Origin: Arenicola marina
Taxonomy: Eukaryota > Annelida > Polychaeta > Arenicolidae
Assembly: GCA_964019135.1 (NCBI GenBank)
Contig: OZ025257.1
Span: forward strand, 26,210,352 to 26,274,351
Length of the DNA stretch: 64,000 bases
Direction: 5' to 3'
Positions 41,011 to 54,900 of this stretch are shown piece after piece. The position numbers and the translations under genes were made by a program. Each line of letters begins with the position of its first letter. The first letter of the stretch is position 1. The notes beneath the pieces are model-generated. The model saw nothing but the letters and a program-made list of their open reading frames with translations, ran no database searches and was not told where the DNA came from.

Positions 41011-43137
41011 ATGCTTCAAATATCTGCGCCGATTATTCCTGTTGCATATCCGAACTCACCCCAGGATATGTATCGATCTTCCGGCAGAGGGCGCACCGCT
41101 TACACTATTTCTCCGCCTGCATGAAATTTCGCAATCAGTATTATCATTCATGCGCGAAATTGAAAACAAATCTGATCAAAAATATATTCACAGTTTGGCA
41201 TCAAATACACCACTGTTTAGTATTTACTGTGCTATCGTACCGGAATAGTTTAATCTATTTTGATTAAAGAAATAGTTTAGTCCGGTTTTTGGGCCAGCAA
41301 GGCGTAGCATGTTACATATAGATCAACATGCAAACTATCAGTCTAAAATGTATGTTGCTACCGGCTCCAGCAATAAGTATTAGTATTTGGCACTGAAACC
41401 TTCACATTTACCGCTTCCCGCTCGACTGTGAGTTCGGCATGCTGAGCAGAGCGCAAGCCAATCAGCGCGCTGCGTAAAAAACGCGTCATAGGTTCCAGGC
41501 GGCCACACAGTCTGCCCTGTCTCAGCCTTATCATGAACGCAACGTAGCCGCGGTGAACGCGGGTCAAACGTGAAAGAATAATAAATTAAAAGGCAAAACC
41601 AACTGCTGGTTCAGGAAATCACTCCCGTATGCAACAAAATGACTTTCCACTCAATGGCGAGCAAATACATTGTCTCAAGCGAGAGATGCCTTGACAGAGA
41701 TGTATGGACACTCGGCCTCTTTTCGATACACGACAGCAGTACATGTAGAAGACATGTGTGACTTATACCTAAAACTGCAGGCCTGTCGGAAACAGTTGTT
41801 TCCCGCTACATAAAACAGTATTCAAAGTATACTGAATTTAAGCAATAGTAATTACCATTTAACAGAATTGTAATATTTGTTGTGAGTGCAATGGTAAATC
41901 TGACACTGCTTGAAAATGACCGTAAGGTGGAAATTGTGTCAAATGTAACAGTTTTGTGTGTAAAATTGATTAAGGATGCAATAATAATTAATTAATAATG
42001 TAAATTAAAATTTTAAAAACTTTATAGAATATTTAATATTATGGAATATTTCAATTTTGTATTCACTTCGTCCAAAACTTATTTTTGTAGTGAGTAGATT
42101 TTTTTTTGGTCAAGGCACTGATTTTCTCAAATGAAAGTATTTCATAAAATTTTGCAAAAGAAATATAAAAAAAAAAAAAGGAAACTTATATTACGCTTGA
42201 AGTAAATCTTTTATTCACCCATACTGTGATGGTGTCCAAAGAAGCAGTTATTTGTTTTATAAAAATCACAACAAATCAAACTGATGGCTACATTTTCATG
42301 GGCATTATATCAAAAGCACCTTGCACAGTTTATTCGAATTCTGATAAGCATAAGGATACATTTGGAGTATTTATCAAGCAAGTCACTGCTGAGTCCAATT
42401 GATTATGTGAAGGATATCAAGATCAAGCAAGCTCTATCCAAGTCACAATAACTGCCATCCAGCAATTAGAATTGGCACAGTAAAATGAATGGCTTTTAAT
42501 TCAATTAGCCAAAAGAACATTACATTGTATATGATCAACATTGAATAAACCTTGCACATTGTTTCAGTGATCTGGGTCAGTCTCACCAACCAGTCGATGA
42601 ATAATTACACTGGTTACAATATCCTTATTAAACAAATCAATGGCTTGTGTATGTATATATGCGATACAGTTAAACCATAATAAAATGAATCTGGACCTGG
42701 CATCTTATGTAACCTATATATAGTTATATTTACCCCCCTCAGGTCAGGTCTCATTCTGCCAAACAAGGTAACTGCATCTGGCAATCCATGTGCAATCAAA
42801 AAAGGTTTATCAATTAAACTATCATTATTAACCTTAGCTAGACAATAGGGTCAGTATATCCCACGTTATAGAGAATAACCCATCCAGGGTTTTGTATTTC
42901 CCCCCACAATACGTGTCAACAGATCAAGGATATGTAATTAAATACTATACAGTATCTCTTGTGTAATTCTGCTCATGCAGCCATTTTTTAATACAATCAT
43001 CATACTCCAATCTATGAACCTTCTAAGATGCTAAAAATGTCGTCACACTATTTATCATGACATATCAACCCTAAACTAGCCAAAAAGGTGCATTTAACAT
43101 GCCTTGTTAATCATGGCAAATTATCTATTTGCTCTGA
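41011..43137. other. AT-rich stretch with no recognisable gene
   Basis: A GCATATCCGAACTC block at 41044-41057 repeats one at 40769-40783. CCAATCAG and CpG-rich sequence lies at 41440-41560, possibly promoter-like, but no exon follows that I can recognise. 41600-43137 is AT-rich with only short ORFs. Confidence 0.5.
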
Positions 43138-43758
43138 TGTAAAAATGACTGTAATTCATCACCTCCTTCCCCACCTGCACCCTGTGTCTCTACTCTCCCT
43201 CCTTCATCACCTCCTTCCCCACCTGCACCCCGTGTTTCTACTCTCCCTCCTTCATCACCTCCTTCCCCACCTGCACCCCGTGTCTCTACTAGCAACATAG
43301 TGATCACCGGATTAGCGGAGAAGCCGAATGAATCATGGGACGAGAGTGAGAGCATTGTCAACGAGTTTCTGAGAGATAAACTCGGTCTAGAACAACGTGT
43401 AGAGATGGAGAGGGCCCACAGGCTAGGCCCCAGACGCCATGGACGGGACAGAACAATGATTATTGCACTTAAAAACTTCAAAGACAAGGCTCTGGTTTTG
43501 GACGCCGCCAGGCGCATAAAACCACCGGACTGCTTTGTCAAGGAGGATTTTGCAAAGACCACGCGTGAAGCTAGGAAACATCTCTGGCCAAACTTAACGG
43601 CAGCACGGGAAAGCGGATTCCGGGCCCACCTGAATGTCGACAGACTCATACTAACCAATGAGCAAGGAAAACGGAACATCTACAGATCCAGTCAAGGTCA
43701 AGCCGTCGCCGAACATACGGAGTTTCCGTATGACATCGCTAAACATCAGAAGTCTTGA
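43138..43758 (+). pseudogene. LINE ORF1 (RRM-like), 5' incomplete
   Basis: Open frame from about 43138 without an ATG. After the Ser/Pro repeats it reads IVITGLAEKPNESWDESESI, VEMERAHRLGPRRHGRDRTM, IIALKNFKDKALVLDAARRI, RAHLNVDRLIL: the beta-alpha pattern and ERAHRLG motif of L1-type ORF1 RNA-binding proteins. Stop at 43756-43758, overlapping the start of ORF2. The element's 5' end is not visible. Confidence 0.8.
43157..43290 (+). repeat. 48-bp tandem repeat (about 2.8 copies) inside LINE ORF1
   Basis: Units start CATCACCTCCTTCCCCACCT and end CTACTCTCCCTCCTT, at 43157, 43205 and 43253. In the ORF1 frame they code Ser/Pro-rich SSPPSPPAPRVSTLPP repeats directly before VITGLAEKPN. Confidence 0.9.
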
Positions 43759-46700
43759 AGACCCGGCCGGGTCCAAGGGAACGACACCAGTGAGCACTTA
43801 CCTCTGCGATTTACTTCATGGAACCCTGACGGATTACTACGCCTACTCAGTGATGGACATAATATCCAACCTTTTATGGAGAACTCAGACATATTTGCCA
43901 TAAATGAAACTTGGGCCGAAAATGAAGAATCGCTTAAGGACATAATGGAGACCCCTGGCTTTGATAGTGAAATATTAAACGCTAGAAGGTATAGCAAATA
44001 CGGTAGAGCATGTGGTGGGACAATCGTACTGTTTAGAAAATCGCTTGCCAAAGGCCTAGTGAGATTATACAAAGAATTTCCATACGGTGTTATACTAAGG
44101 ATACGGTCCGCCGTGACAAAGATAGCCAAGGACGTTATTGTGATATGCACATATTTGCCACCTGAGGGCGCTGTAGATTATACTCACCAATCCCACGAGT
44201 CAAACGGCGTTGAAATACTGTATGATCTACTTTTAGATATAAAGGCAGTCTTTCCAAGCGATAGTATTATTATTATGGGAGACTTAAACGCACGCGTAGG
44301 TAAAGGGTGTGATTATATCGACGATGATGTAAAACATATACCCAATATGGACTGGTACGAAAGCGATAGTTTTAAAATTCCACGTACATCAAAAGACAGA
44401 GTAATGAACAATTTTGGTAAGTCCTTGTTGCACCTGTGTATTTCTTTGGATATTCATATGATGAATGGTAGATGTGAAGGGGACGTTAACGGAGAGTTTA
44501 CCAACATAACAGAGAACGGTTGTAGCGTAGTTGACTACATTTTAGGAACAAGTGACTTGTTTGACTCTGTTATCACCTTCGAGGTTAATCAATCCTTCCT
44601 CGGAACCAATCACTTACCAGTTACGTGTGTAATGAAGCGAGTAGTTTGTGAGTCTGAATTTCAAGAGCAACCTATACAATCTAACAAGTGGTTTCGCCTC
44701 ACTTGGTGTATCGCTGGCGGGAAAATTGGCGTGATGATTTTAACCGTGGAGTAAATGAGCGTATGACCACTGTATTTATAGATAGCTTCAACGAAAATTA
44801 TGAATCGGGGAATGCGGAAAATTTAGTAAATTTAACATTAGATATTCTTTATCGTAGTGGTAGCAGTATGCGCCAAACAAAAAGTGTCCCCAAGGTCAGT
44901 AGCACATGTTCACAGCCAGAATGGTGGGATAGAGACTGCGAGAGAGCGAAGTGTAGCAAACGAGACGCACTTGGTTTGATGCGCCGGGTAGACTCACCGG
45001 AGGCTGTAACCGCATATAGAACTGCACGTAGGGTTTTTAAAAATGTCTGCAGAGCAAAGAAACATCAGTTCGCGCGCGCACTACAGCAAAAACTTATCGA
45101 TACCAGTACAGATTGTAGTGCTTTTTGGAAATGTATTAAGAACCTTCAGGGTAGGAGGGAGAACCGCTGTAGTATTCCGGCTGAGAGTTGGAAAGTGTAT
45201 TTCCAAGCCTTATTAAATGACTCTATTGGTCAAACTAACGTGGAGTTCCAGACAGAATTAAAAACCTTTCTGTCCAGCCATGATGAGAATTGTATTACTT
45301 GTCAAGAGGGCATGGATAGGGATAATCTAAATAGACCATTTAATGCATGTGAAGTCCTCCAGTGTATACAGGAACTACCAAACGGAAAAGCCTCGGGGTA
45401 TGACGGTTTACCCAATGAAATGTTTAAAGCAGTAGCATATCAGTTGACACCTTACATAGTTCGTCTTTTTAACTTAATATTGCAGACTGGTAAATTTCCA
45501 GAAAGCTGGTGCCAAGCTCTAATAACTACAGAGGTATATCGCTCTTATCGTCATTTAGCAAGCTATTCACTAAACTACTAAATAACAGGCTAACCGAATG
45601 GGTTGATCGAAATGGCCTGCGTTCAGAGGAACAGGCAGGGTATAGGAAGGGCTATTCTACCATCGACCAGATGTTTGTTCTTCAATCAATTATTCAGAAA
45701 TATTTATCTAGAGAAAAGGGGAGATGCTATGTAGCTTTTGTCGACTTTTCAAAAGCCTTTGACAGTATTCCACATAGTTCCTTATGGTATAGCTTAATTG
45801 GTAAAGGTATGCACGGCAATGTAATAACTGTAATTCGGTCCGTGTATGGTAATTTGAAAGCATGCGTTAAAACGAGAGATGGATTAACAACTTATTTTGG
45901 ATGCACGAATGGAACCCGTCAGGGATGTATGTTAAGCCCCCTTTTATTTGCGTTGTATATTGAGGAATATGTGACGATGCTCAAATCTGCACATTGTCCT
46001 GGAATTTTCATCAATGATGGTGCACCCAATATTATTACGTTAATGTTTGCAGATGATTTGGCTAACTGCGCTGATATTGTCGGTAGGCTTCAGAAGAGCC
46101 TAGATATCTTAGAAACGTTCTGTGACAAGTGGGGTTTAAAGGTGAACATGGATAAAACCAGAGTACTAGTATTCAGAAGAGGTGGTATTGTTATGGCCAA
46201 CGAAAAGTGTTTTTTTCAAGGTAAGAAAATAGCTGTTGTTTCATCCTATAAATATTTAGGTATTGTCTTTACAAGTACACTTAGCTGGTCTAAAGCTGTA
46301 GCAACGTTAGCTGCACAAGCCAACAGAGCGCTGTCTAGCATCTACCAGTTAGCCAAGAAAACACACGGTCTCCCTGTAGATATAGCCTTTACTTTATTCG
46401 ACAGAATAATCACTCCAATATTAACGTACGGCTCTGAAATATGGGGGTTTAAAGAGTATAAGGTAATCGAAAAAGTTCAAATTAGATTTTGCAAACGACT
46501 CTTGGGGCTTCCTGCTCACACGGCTGATGCAGCTGCCCTGGGTGAATGCGGCAGGTACCCGCTAGCAAAGATTTATCATGTAAGATGCATTAAATACCGG
46601 TTAAAGTTATTAAGAATGAGTGACGACAGATATGCCAATTGTTGTTATGTCATGTTAACGCTACTAGATGAAAATAACAGAATAACTTGGGTTACCTCAA

Positions 46701-47351
46701 TAAGAGAATTTTTAAATAAATACAATTTTAATGACACATGGCAAAATCAAACAACAGTCATTGAAGGTAGTTTCTTGACCGATTTCGCTGCAAAACTAGA
46801 CCAGGACATGAAGGCCGAATGGTCTATGCAGGCACGAAACCAGAGTCGCTTAAGCGTGTACTGTACCTTTAAAGATAGCCTCCAACTGGAATCATATTTG
46901 TGTAAAGTTAATATAGTTAAACTACGAAAGGCGCTTTGTCGATTTCGCTGTTCTGCACATAAGCTTTCTGCCGAGTTGGGACGTCGCGATGGCAGCCTCC
47001 TAGCAGACAGGCTTTGTACCTACTGCCTGGGAATCAGTGTTACCGTTATCGAGGATGAATTTCATGTTTTGTTGTGTTGTACCAAGTTCGCGGATATTCG
47101 TAAAATATATATTGATTCTATATTTTGGAACCCTCCAACATTTGATCTCTTTCGGACCCTAATGTGTCATAATGATGTAACGACCCTGAGGAATTTGGCA
47201 ATGTGTATATATCTTATTGAAAATCGTCTCTGTTCTACCACGTAAATGTATGTTTCTCAAAATACTGCGCACCATGCAAACTGATTGTATAATTATATGT
47301 TGTGTCATTTGGGCCTTAAGGCCTTCAAGACCAAATAAACCACAACCACAA
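43742..47351 (+). pseudogene. LINE ORF2 (endonuclease-RT), frameshifted; 3' part shared with copy A
   Basis: APE-type endonuclease in 43876-44700 (DIFAINETWAENEES, IIIMGDLNARVGKG, VVDYILG, FLGTNHLPV), a linker, then RT 45300-46700 (GKASGYDGLPNEMFK, NNYRGISLLSSFSKLF, VDFSKAFDSIPH, TRQGCMLSPLLFALY, LMFADD, YKYLGI) and a C-terminal CTYC...EDEFHVLLCC finger. Coding is split over four frames, with breaks near 43880, 44700 and 45525, so it cannot make a full protein. The last ORF (45509-47245) is intact over the RT palm. Ends with AATAAA at 47334-47339 and an ACCACAACCACAA tail. Clade not fixed. Confidence 0.88.
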
Positions 47352-48221
47352 TGTAGGTTTGGAAAAGCTATTATAATGTTGACGGCCATCTTTGGCTCGT
47401 GTGAGAGAGCACGGGTCTCCCTGGGGAAGGGAGAGGTGGGGATGGGGCACTCTTGCACACTGTGCGTTTTCAGGGCGTGGGGGGTGGAGGGGGCGTCTTG
47501 GACCCGCGGCTATAGGCTCATATTCATAAGCCTGTCGTAATAAAGTCTGTCCGTGCTGAATAGCCAGCCCCTCAAGCTCGTGGCAGTTTAGTATTTACCA
47601 TGTCAACCTATTAGACATTCACTTACATAACGGCAATTTGTAAAACATATATTTGCTGAGTGTAATTTTTATTCCCTCATACAAGCCTCCGTTTTCACTC
47701 GTCACGAAGCTTTGCGTAGAGCTGAATATGGTATATGACTTAATGCCCGTCTACTTATTCGAAAGTTTTTCGAATAGCCAACAAAATAGGTTTAAATTAA
47801 GTTTGCCCGAAACACCAACATGTCTATACACACCGTTTGGCGATATGACACGCTTGTTGTGCGCCACTCGTGGTTAAGCTTCTATAATTGGCAGTGTCAG
47901 TGGTCCGACTAGCTGTGATTGTAAAGGCACTCACAGAATGTGCTCATTTTCACATATTTCTCGAATGATTTCAGGATTGATTTGGACGATTGTCTCGGCG
48001 ACTCCTGAGTTAGTAGCTGCAGCACCGCGACGGAGTGGGTAAGTTAATTACGGCGATACGATACCTTACAAAGGACCGACATTCCCAAATTAAGTGACGG
48101 AGGGTAAATGTACATCAAAGGTGTCGAGATTGATCCCGTCGGATGGGCCAGCGATGACAGCCCGGTCCATGAGACCGTTGGCGTATAACCCCTCCCCCCC
48201 CCCTCCCCCCACAGTGTGGGG

Positions 48222-48254
<33 letters not shown>

Positions 48255-50860
48255 CCCCCCTGCCCCACAAGAAAAACAACCCCAATAAATTGTTTTGTCG
48301 TATTCCAAATAACGATCTATTTTAAGACTAGGGAGGCCCAGTTAGTTCCACACCTGTCCAAAAGAGGGCGACCATGTCGACAAGACGCCGCAAACACCAT
48401 TAGTGGACCCGACACTGGCCGCATGCCCCATGGCTGACCTCCTGTTTTCAAGTTTCGCTGACTCCGTGTCGATGATTCAGTCAAGAGACGGTTCAGTTCG
48501 AATGCGATGATTGTCACCCCATCCGGTGTGCTCGGTTAACTGTGACCGTCCCGTACGGGACTATGAGGAATACGAGTCGTGGCTTGCTGCAGTGAGAGAT
48601 CCGGCAATGGGAGAGAAGGGTTGGGGCGGGGGGGGGGGGGGGGGGGGGAGGGTGAGGGTCAAGCTTCAGTATGAGTTTGTTTCAGCTTCAAGTTGCCTGT
48701 CGCTTCATCCCCTCCCCTCCCTTTAACATCCACGACTTCATCCACCTCTCCTATTCCCTCCACCCGACTCTCGTCCCCACCCCTTCGCCCCCCCCCCCCA
48801 CCTTACCGCTCTCTCCACCCCGACTCCCTGCCATGCCCCCATCCTTCCCCTCCTTCCTCCCTTTACCCCTCCTCCCCGTCCATCCCCCCTCCTCCCCTCT
48901 CCCGTTCGCTCCCTTCACCTCCCCGCCCCCTCCCCCTCCCCTCCGCACCACGAGACCCAGCCTCCCACCCACGCCCCCCCCCTCCTCACCACGAGTCCCA
49001 GCCTCCCACCCACCCGCCTAGGCCGTTACCGGATCCACTGCCACTATCGTAAAAACATGTATAAAAATAATAACTTCAAATGTTATGTGTTGCTCAAAAT
49101 GAGGCATGAAAAAAAAACGAGCGTTGACGCCAGGACAGAGACGCTTGGACTCTATCTAGAGACGCTATCGAATATCCCACGTCTCGCAGCGTCGAGGTAG
49201 AGAAATATGCCAGCGAAAATAAACCCAGGCGTCCGTGCAACAAACAGCGTCACCATGATATAGAGCGGTAAACAACATTTGTATGTATCAATATATGTGA
49301 ACATCGGATAGAGTTGAGCCTGGGCTGAGCTGACGCCGCGACCCCCCACGCCACAGCCCTGAGTGGGTCAGTAGCCACGACTAGGACTTCGGGGTTGGTT
49401 GGCTGGTTTGATCGAGGGCCCCGATGCGGCTCAGCTGAAAAGAATGGTTGAAATATTCGTGAGTCAACCAAACAAAACCTGAGGGATGAATTATGCGGTG
49501 ACGTCTAGCGAAGGGTGCCATGTTTTGCGAAGCATTCTGCATATGAGTGTGCTCGACATAGTCATGATTTTAGTGAAAAGTTACAATTAAACGGTGTGGG
49601 CGGGACTTGCCATGAAAGGACTAATGGCCGGATAGGGTGAGTGCGTGGAGGGGGACTGTAGAGGGGATGCGTGGCGTAGCGGTTCAGGGTGGTTGCGCAG
49701 CGTGGAGGACCCCTCGGTCATAGCGTGACGTCTGTTTGTCATCAGCGTACCGCCGCAGCACCCCCCCCCCCACCCCCAACACCCACCCCTGGTTGCGTGG
49801 CGTCGGCGGGCCGGGCCGCCCTACCCCTCCCCCCCCCCCCACTTCCGCCGGCTACACAGCTATAAGGACGTCGCGCGAGTGGCCGGGGGACTCATTGCAA
49901 CTTGGGAAGCCACGATTAGAAGGGTCGCATCACATCCAGGGTTCACTTTGATTAACCCGCTGCGGAGCATTACATCGTCGCTTGACGCTGGTAACTAGAG
50001 AGGACTGATACACGCTGAAGAATCATCGTCAACCTAGGTATGTGTGAAAGCCATGCTTATCTTTGGTGCATGCCATCGGTCGTTGCTCCACGTAGCTCCC
50101 GTATCACTCACTCCTTACTCCTTTACCACTGCAATCGTTGGTCGTTCCTCCATGTTCGAGCCGACAATTGTGTGTCAGCATAGCTCACGTAGCGCTCACC
50201 CCTACCATTTATTGCAACTGGCCGCCCCGCTCCCTCCACTCCGCTCGACAGCACCCAGCGACATTGTTGACACATCCAAGGCGGACAGATTGATAGACAG
50301 CTTAATTTTATTAGAAAACATGGCTATCTCCTTGGGCTTATGTTTGATGCTATCTCTGGTAAGGGGACCGGGCTTATGGTTCCATGTCTAGGGACCACGA
50401 AACTCATTTATAGATTGACAAATGCGATGACTTGTGCAGTCATTCCCAACCCCTACATGATGCCATTAACTGCCTTACCTATGGACCAACGTTACACGCC
50501 ACCTTGTAGAGTCACGCATTTGACTTACATACGAGTCATCGTTGCAAGTATTTGGTGATGTAGCGATTTGGTTACCACAGAGACAGCCTATTCTCCAAAT
50601 TAAGGACAGGAATGACCCAACGAGTCTTTATCTGTGAAATGTCCGTGCCGGATCGAGCCCCCCCCCCCCCCTATCCCCTTATTAACATACACGATTCATC
50701 CTCCATGTTAGCAAGAAGCAGTTTTTCAATGGTGGTCCCTCTTTGACTCATTCATACGTTTACTGCGTTTATCGCTGTAATCGATTTTAGACGTTCAAAC
50801 AGAGAGGATCGGTCATATTGATAGCCCTGTATTCCCCCAAGTACCGTTGCCATATCGCTC
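47352..50860. other. Intergenic, no gene seen, copy B
   Basis: Counterpart of 1471-4952: (CA)n at 48224-48253, a G-run at 48628-48648, a C/T-rich tract at 48700-49020 and about 31 extra bases at 50220-50254 (CCGCCCCGCTCCCTCCACTC region) absent from copy A. Confidence 0.6.
48224..48253. repeat. (CA)n microsatellite, copy B
   Basis: About 30 bases of CA; slightly longer than in copy A. Confidence 0.95.
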
Positions 50861-51148
50861 GGGGCCGCCCCGGTAGCTCAGTGGGTTAAAGCTGTAGTTA
50901 CCGTAGCGCTCATTTCATGGGAGCGCTCGCATTGAGTGCTCTGGTCGCCTGAGAGCCTAACGGCACGTGGGTCGGTGGTTCGAGCCCCGCTGTGGCCATG
51001 TCGGTGTGGTCGCAGGATAAAGATCCCATGTCCTTCTTCGCAAAGAGTAGGGGGTTACCCCCGGGGACATGGCTCCACTCTTCCTTCCTTCTCCCACTGA
51101 CACGATATGGCCAAAAGTGGGTAAAGCGGCCTGAATATACAACCAACC
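50861..51148 (+). repeat. tRNA-derived SINE 1, copy B
   Basis: Same element as 4953-5240, with a few substitutions; A box at about 50880 and B box at about 50978-50988. Confidence 0.75.
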
Positions 51149-51164
51149 ATTGTACGGGTCCCTC

Positions 51165-51398
51165 CATGGCGGCCTAGTTGGTAGCGTGTTCGGCTATTGT
51201 CTAGTGTGCTCTGCTGGGCGGGACCAAGCCACCGGTGCGTGGTTCGAACGCCTCCTGTGCAAATGTTTGTGTGTGCGCATAATGCATATCTTCGCAAAGA
51301 GCAGGGGGTTACTCCCCAAAACATGGCTCCTCGCTCGACCTTGACCCTTGTCGTTTTCGCGATATGACCTACATTAGTTAAAGCGTTCTATACCTAAA
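51165..51398 (+). repeat. tRNA-derived SINE 2, copy B
   Basis: Same element as 5257-5490, with the same shared body block at about 51289-51330. Confidence 0.72.
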
Positions 51399-51561
51399 GT
51401 GACTTTGAGGAGCAGGTCGCCATTAAACACTCTTGACAACTGGACCACCAACATTTTCTCCCACCCCAACACTATTTTATGTCTTCATCTGTTCATCGGA
51501 TCACTACCCATCAGCCAGGCTGCTCTGTCAGAGCTTTATTGCTAACGAAACCCCATTCACT

Positions 51562-51683
51562 GTGTGGGGTTCCCGTCATCCCATATTCCGAGGCTCCGAT
51601 CCAATAACGGACGGTATTTACCTGGTAAGTAAATAATACGCCTCGCCTTCCATATTATCGCTACTTCGTCTGTGGTCGGTCCT
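51562..51683. other. Copy-B-specific block replacing the (CATA)n of copy A
   Basis: About 122 bases (GTGTGGGGTTCCCGTCATCC onward) between flanks shared with copy A. No gene, no inverted ends and no clear target duplication. It may be the ancestral sequence, lost in copy A when the CATA run formed, or an insertion in copy B. Confidence 0.85.
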
Positions 51684-51887
51684 TTGTTGACCGAGCGACT
51701 GTATTCAGTTTGTATTATGAGTTGGCCCAACCGCCCCAACCCAGCTTGTACATAACCATCGTTTTAGGCCTTATTCCTCACCGCGACCACTCCTTGGTTT
51801 GGACTTCTCATTCTATGCTCACATTTTGGCTCTGAATTACTCATTTGCAGTTTTAGTTTTGCGTGCACAGAACACACGGTGGGTCGG

Positions 51888-51941
51888 TATAAAAGGCAGT
51901 AGCCTTCTTGGCGACTTCACTCGATGCCTCTGCCACGCCAG
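51888..51941 (+). promoter_or_regulatory. Putative TATA promoter and leader exon of gene X, copy B
   Basis: TATAAAA at 51888-51894, then the same leader sequence ending CCAG|GTAACC at 51941/51942. Conserved with 5896-5949; the alternative downstream donor reads GTAGGA here instead of GTATGA, which weakens it. Confidence 0.35.
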
Positions 51942-54900
51942 GTAACCAAGACTCTATAGGTTCACTGAACTAGGTAGGATTTTCTATACCGTTTCAGTAT
52001 TTTCACCAGGCCTAATGCTATCAGAGTCTGGTAGATCGCTGTTGGGCCATTTCGCCGCCATGCTAGCTGATCGGGGCCGCCTTCTCGACTGGGGTTTGTT
52101 ATGAATCCTATGTTGTGGGGCGGCGACTCGGTCGGCTAGTTTGGTGTGCGATCAGAAACAGCGATGAGACGTGAACGGCCCCTGATGAAGACACGTCTTA
52201 TTCGGTCCCCTGAAACCTTGGTTTCAGTGTTCATCTCATATTTACCCTCACGGGGTCTCCATTTTCATTCATAAGTGTGCAATGTGGCAATTGTTCACGA
52301 TTGTTCACTGTTGTTTTGGCCTATTTTTGATCTATTCTCGTTTTGGCCTGTTTTGATCCATTTCATTTTCCCCAGACCTGTTTTCATCTGTTATATATGT
52401 TTTCCCCAGATCTGTTTTTGGCCTGTTTTTATCTATTATATTGTTATCCTGGACTTACCTACAGCTTGTGGTTTACCCTGTGCCCGTGCGTTTCTTTTTT
52501 ACACACATACATATATACATACATGCGCCGAGGCATGACACCCTCAGGGTAACATCAAGGGACAGACCCCCACCCCCTTCCCTCCCCCCTCCCTCCCCTC
52601 CCTCCCCCCTTCCCCCTTCCCTCCAACCCCCCCCCCCCTTCCCCCCCAAACCCCAGACTGGTGAACGGCCCATTTAGTCCAGTTCTGGGATTGGTCCTAG
52701 TTTCTATATATCCATCATTTAAACATTTCTACCATTACATAAGTTGCGCGAAACAATTTGCATTTTAAGCGTTACGCATACCGGGTGATGACGTCATATA
52801 TGACCAACATGTATGACATTAAACGAAATCGATAATCGATATCTGACAAGCACAAGACCCGGTCGATATGCTGGCCCAATAGTCACCGTGAGTCAATATC
52901 ATTGATCTGGCACCCCCACCCCTAGTAACTACGGAAGCCTAACAGGGCTGCGGGGCAAAGTCTAATCCAGTGAGATGTTTTTCTGTTCGCAGGAGGGTGA
53001 GGTCTTTGTCAATAATAGAATATTCTCCCTCGTCGCAAAAAAAAACAAAACGATATCTTTAATCAAACGCAGAATCGCGAAGAAAAATATTCTCACTGAT
53101 GCACAAACACTCGGTTTGGGCCCTCAGGATTTTAAGTGTTATGCGCAGTGACCTTTTTCAGGCTTCCGTAATAAATGCTACAGCAACTACGGCGATGTAT
53201 GTAGTATCTGAACACAAGATGTGGCACTAGAGGAATGGTCCACGTGTGTTAACACACGTACGCCGATGAAATCAAATATTGACATGACAGGCCCCTCTTG
53301 TGCACATGGTGTCTATACGCTGGGCCGATAAACCTCCAAGGGCACTGACCTGGGCTCGGACGAGACTTGCCCCAGATGATGGCGTCAGGGGTTCGAACCC
53401 ACGACCTGTTGATTAGCGTGCTTACCCACAGAGCTTGGGAATCTCCCCCGTGCGCCGATTCTGTTTGGAATGAGAAGCAACAGTTGTCAACAAAGTCAGA
53501 CACGACTTGACTGCTCGGCTATCGGGTATCGGGTCGGATGTCAAAACTTACAACGAGTTACAGCTGCCGTGAATGTACCGACAGCATCGTGCAGCTGCGC
53601 AGTTACGGTGTCCTTGTTAATCTACCATAAAGTAAACTATGTCACGTTAAAAACAACAGCTTCAGGGGCTTCCCGAATGTTTATATAATTAAAAGATGTT
53701 GACACCGTCAATACGACATGCGAGAGGGTTGGTCCTTCCCGCCATCTCACTGTACAGTCTGGATCTATTTATCACGTTATTCACATACTTATTCATCCAG
53801 CTACTTGTCAGGTTATTCATCGAGTTATTCGTGGATTTATGCATCGAGTTATTAATCGAGTTATTTGACTAGCTATTCATCGAGTTATTCGACTAGCTAT
53901 TCATGGAGTTATTCGTGGATTATGCGTCGAGTTATTAATTGAGTTATTAATCGAGTTATTAATCGAGTTATTCATCGAGTTATTCATCGAGTTATTCGAC
54001 TAGCTATTTATCGAGCTATTCATCGAGTTATTCGTCAAGTTATTCATCGAGTTATTCGACTAGCTATTCATCAAGTTATTGATCGAGTTACTCATCGAGT
54101 TATTCAACTAGCTATTTATCGAGCTACTCATCGAGTTATCTACCGAACTATTCATCGAGTTATGCGTCCATTTATTAATCGATGTGTTAAACTAATTACC
54201 CAGGGCGACTTGAAGATAAATAGATAAATTACAGTTTCGCGTCGGCATGCGGAAAGGCTGATGCAACGCTGACAGAATTAAACTATCGATGGAATCCACC
54301 ACCACTCCGCCGTTTATTCCTTTCCGTGTGACGCATGTACTGACACCAGTCCCGCTTCACTGGCTGCACCGCACAAACCGGAAATAACAAGTCAGTTTTG
54401 TCCGTGGTAGAACGTTTTCTTCACCTCTTTGGTTTCGCTGCTTTTCAGGGATGGTGCCGTAAAAAACATACGTAACTTGGCGTCGGCCGCTCATGTACTT
54501 GTGACTGTGTTACCGAACCCGGGTTGCGAGTTTTGTCTCTCGCAATGCGCATCTTTTGGTGATTATGATAAACACTTGCGGCACTTTTGATAAAACTATC
54601 ATTAAAAACCGTGGATCCTATACTTCATCATTGGCAAAACGTCTTACGTTCCAACGTATAATCTACGTGTTTTGTTTTTGTTGTTTTGTTTTTGATTTCC
54701 TTTAGCAAAGAGAGATACAGAATAATGTAATATCACGTAATACTAGTGTGCAAATATATATATATAAGTTCTTCACACTGGACTGGAGATATTAATGGAC
54801 TCAGTTGTTAGTATCTCAAATATATCATCATACTTAGACTGATAGCCGGCGATGTGATCAGCATAGTATAGTTGTTTTCCAATATATTGTTTGCAACATT

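Noticed and set aside
41358..41567. Possible first exon or promoter of an unknown gene near CCAATCAG
   Set aside because: Only a short minus-strand ORF and a CpG-rich patch; no downstream exon or domain could be found.
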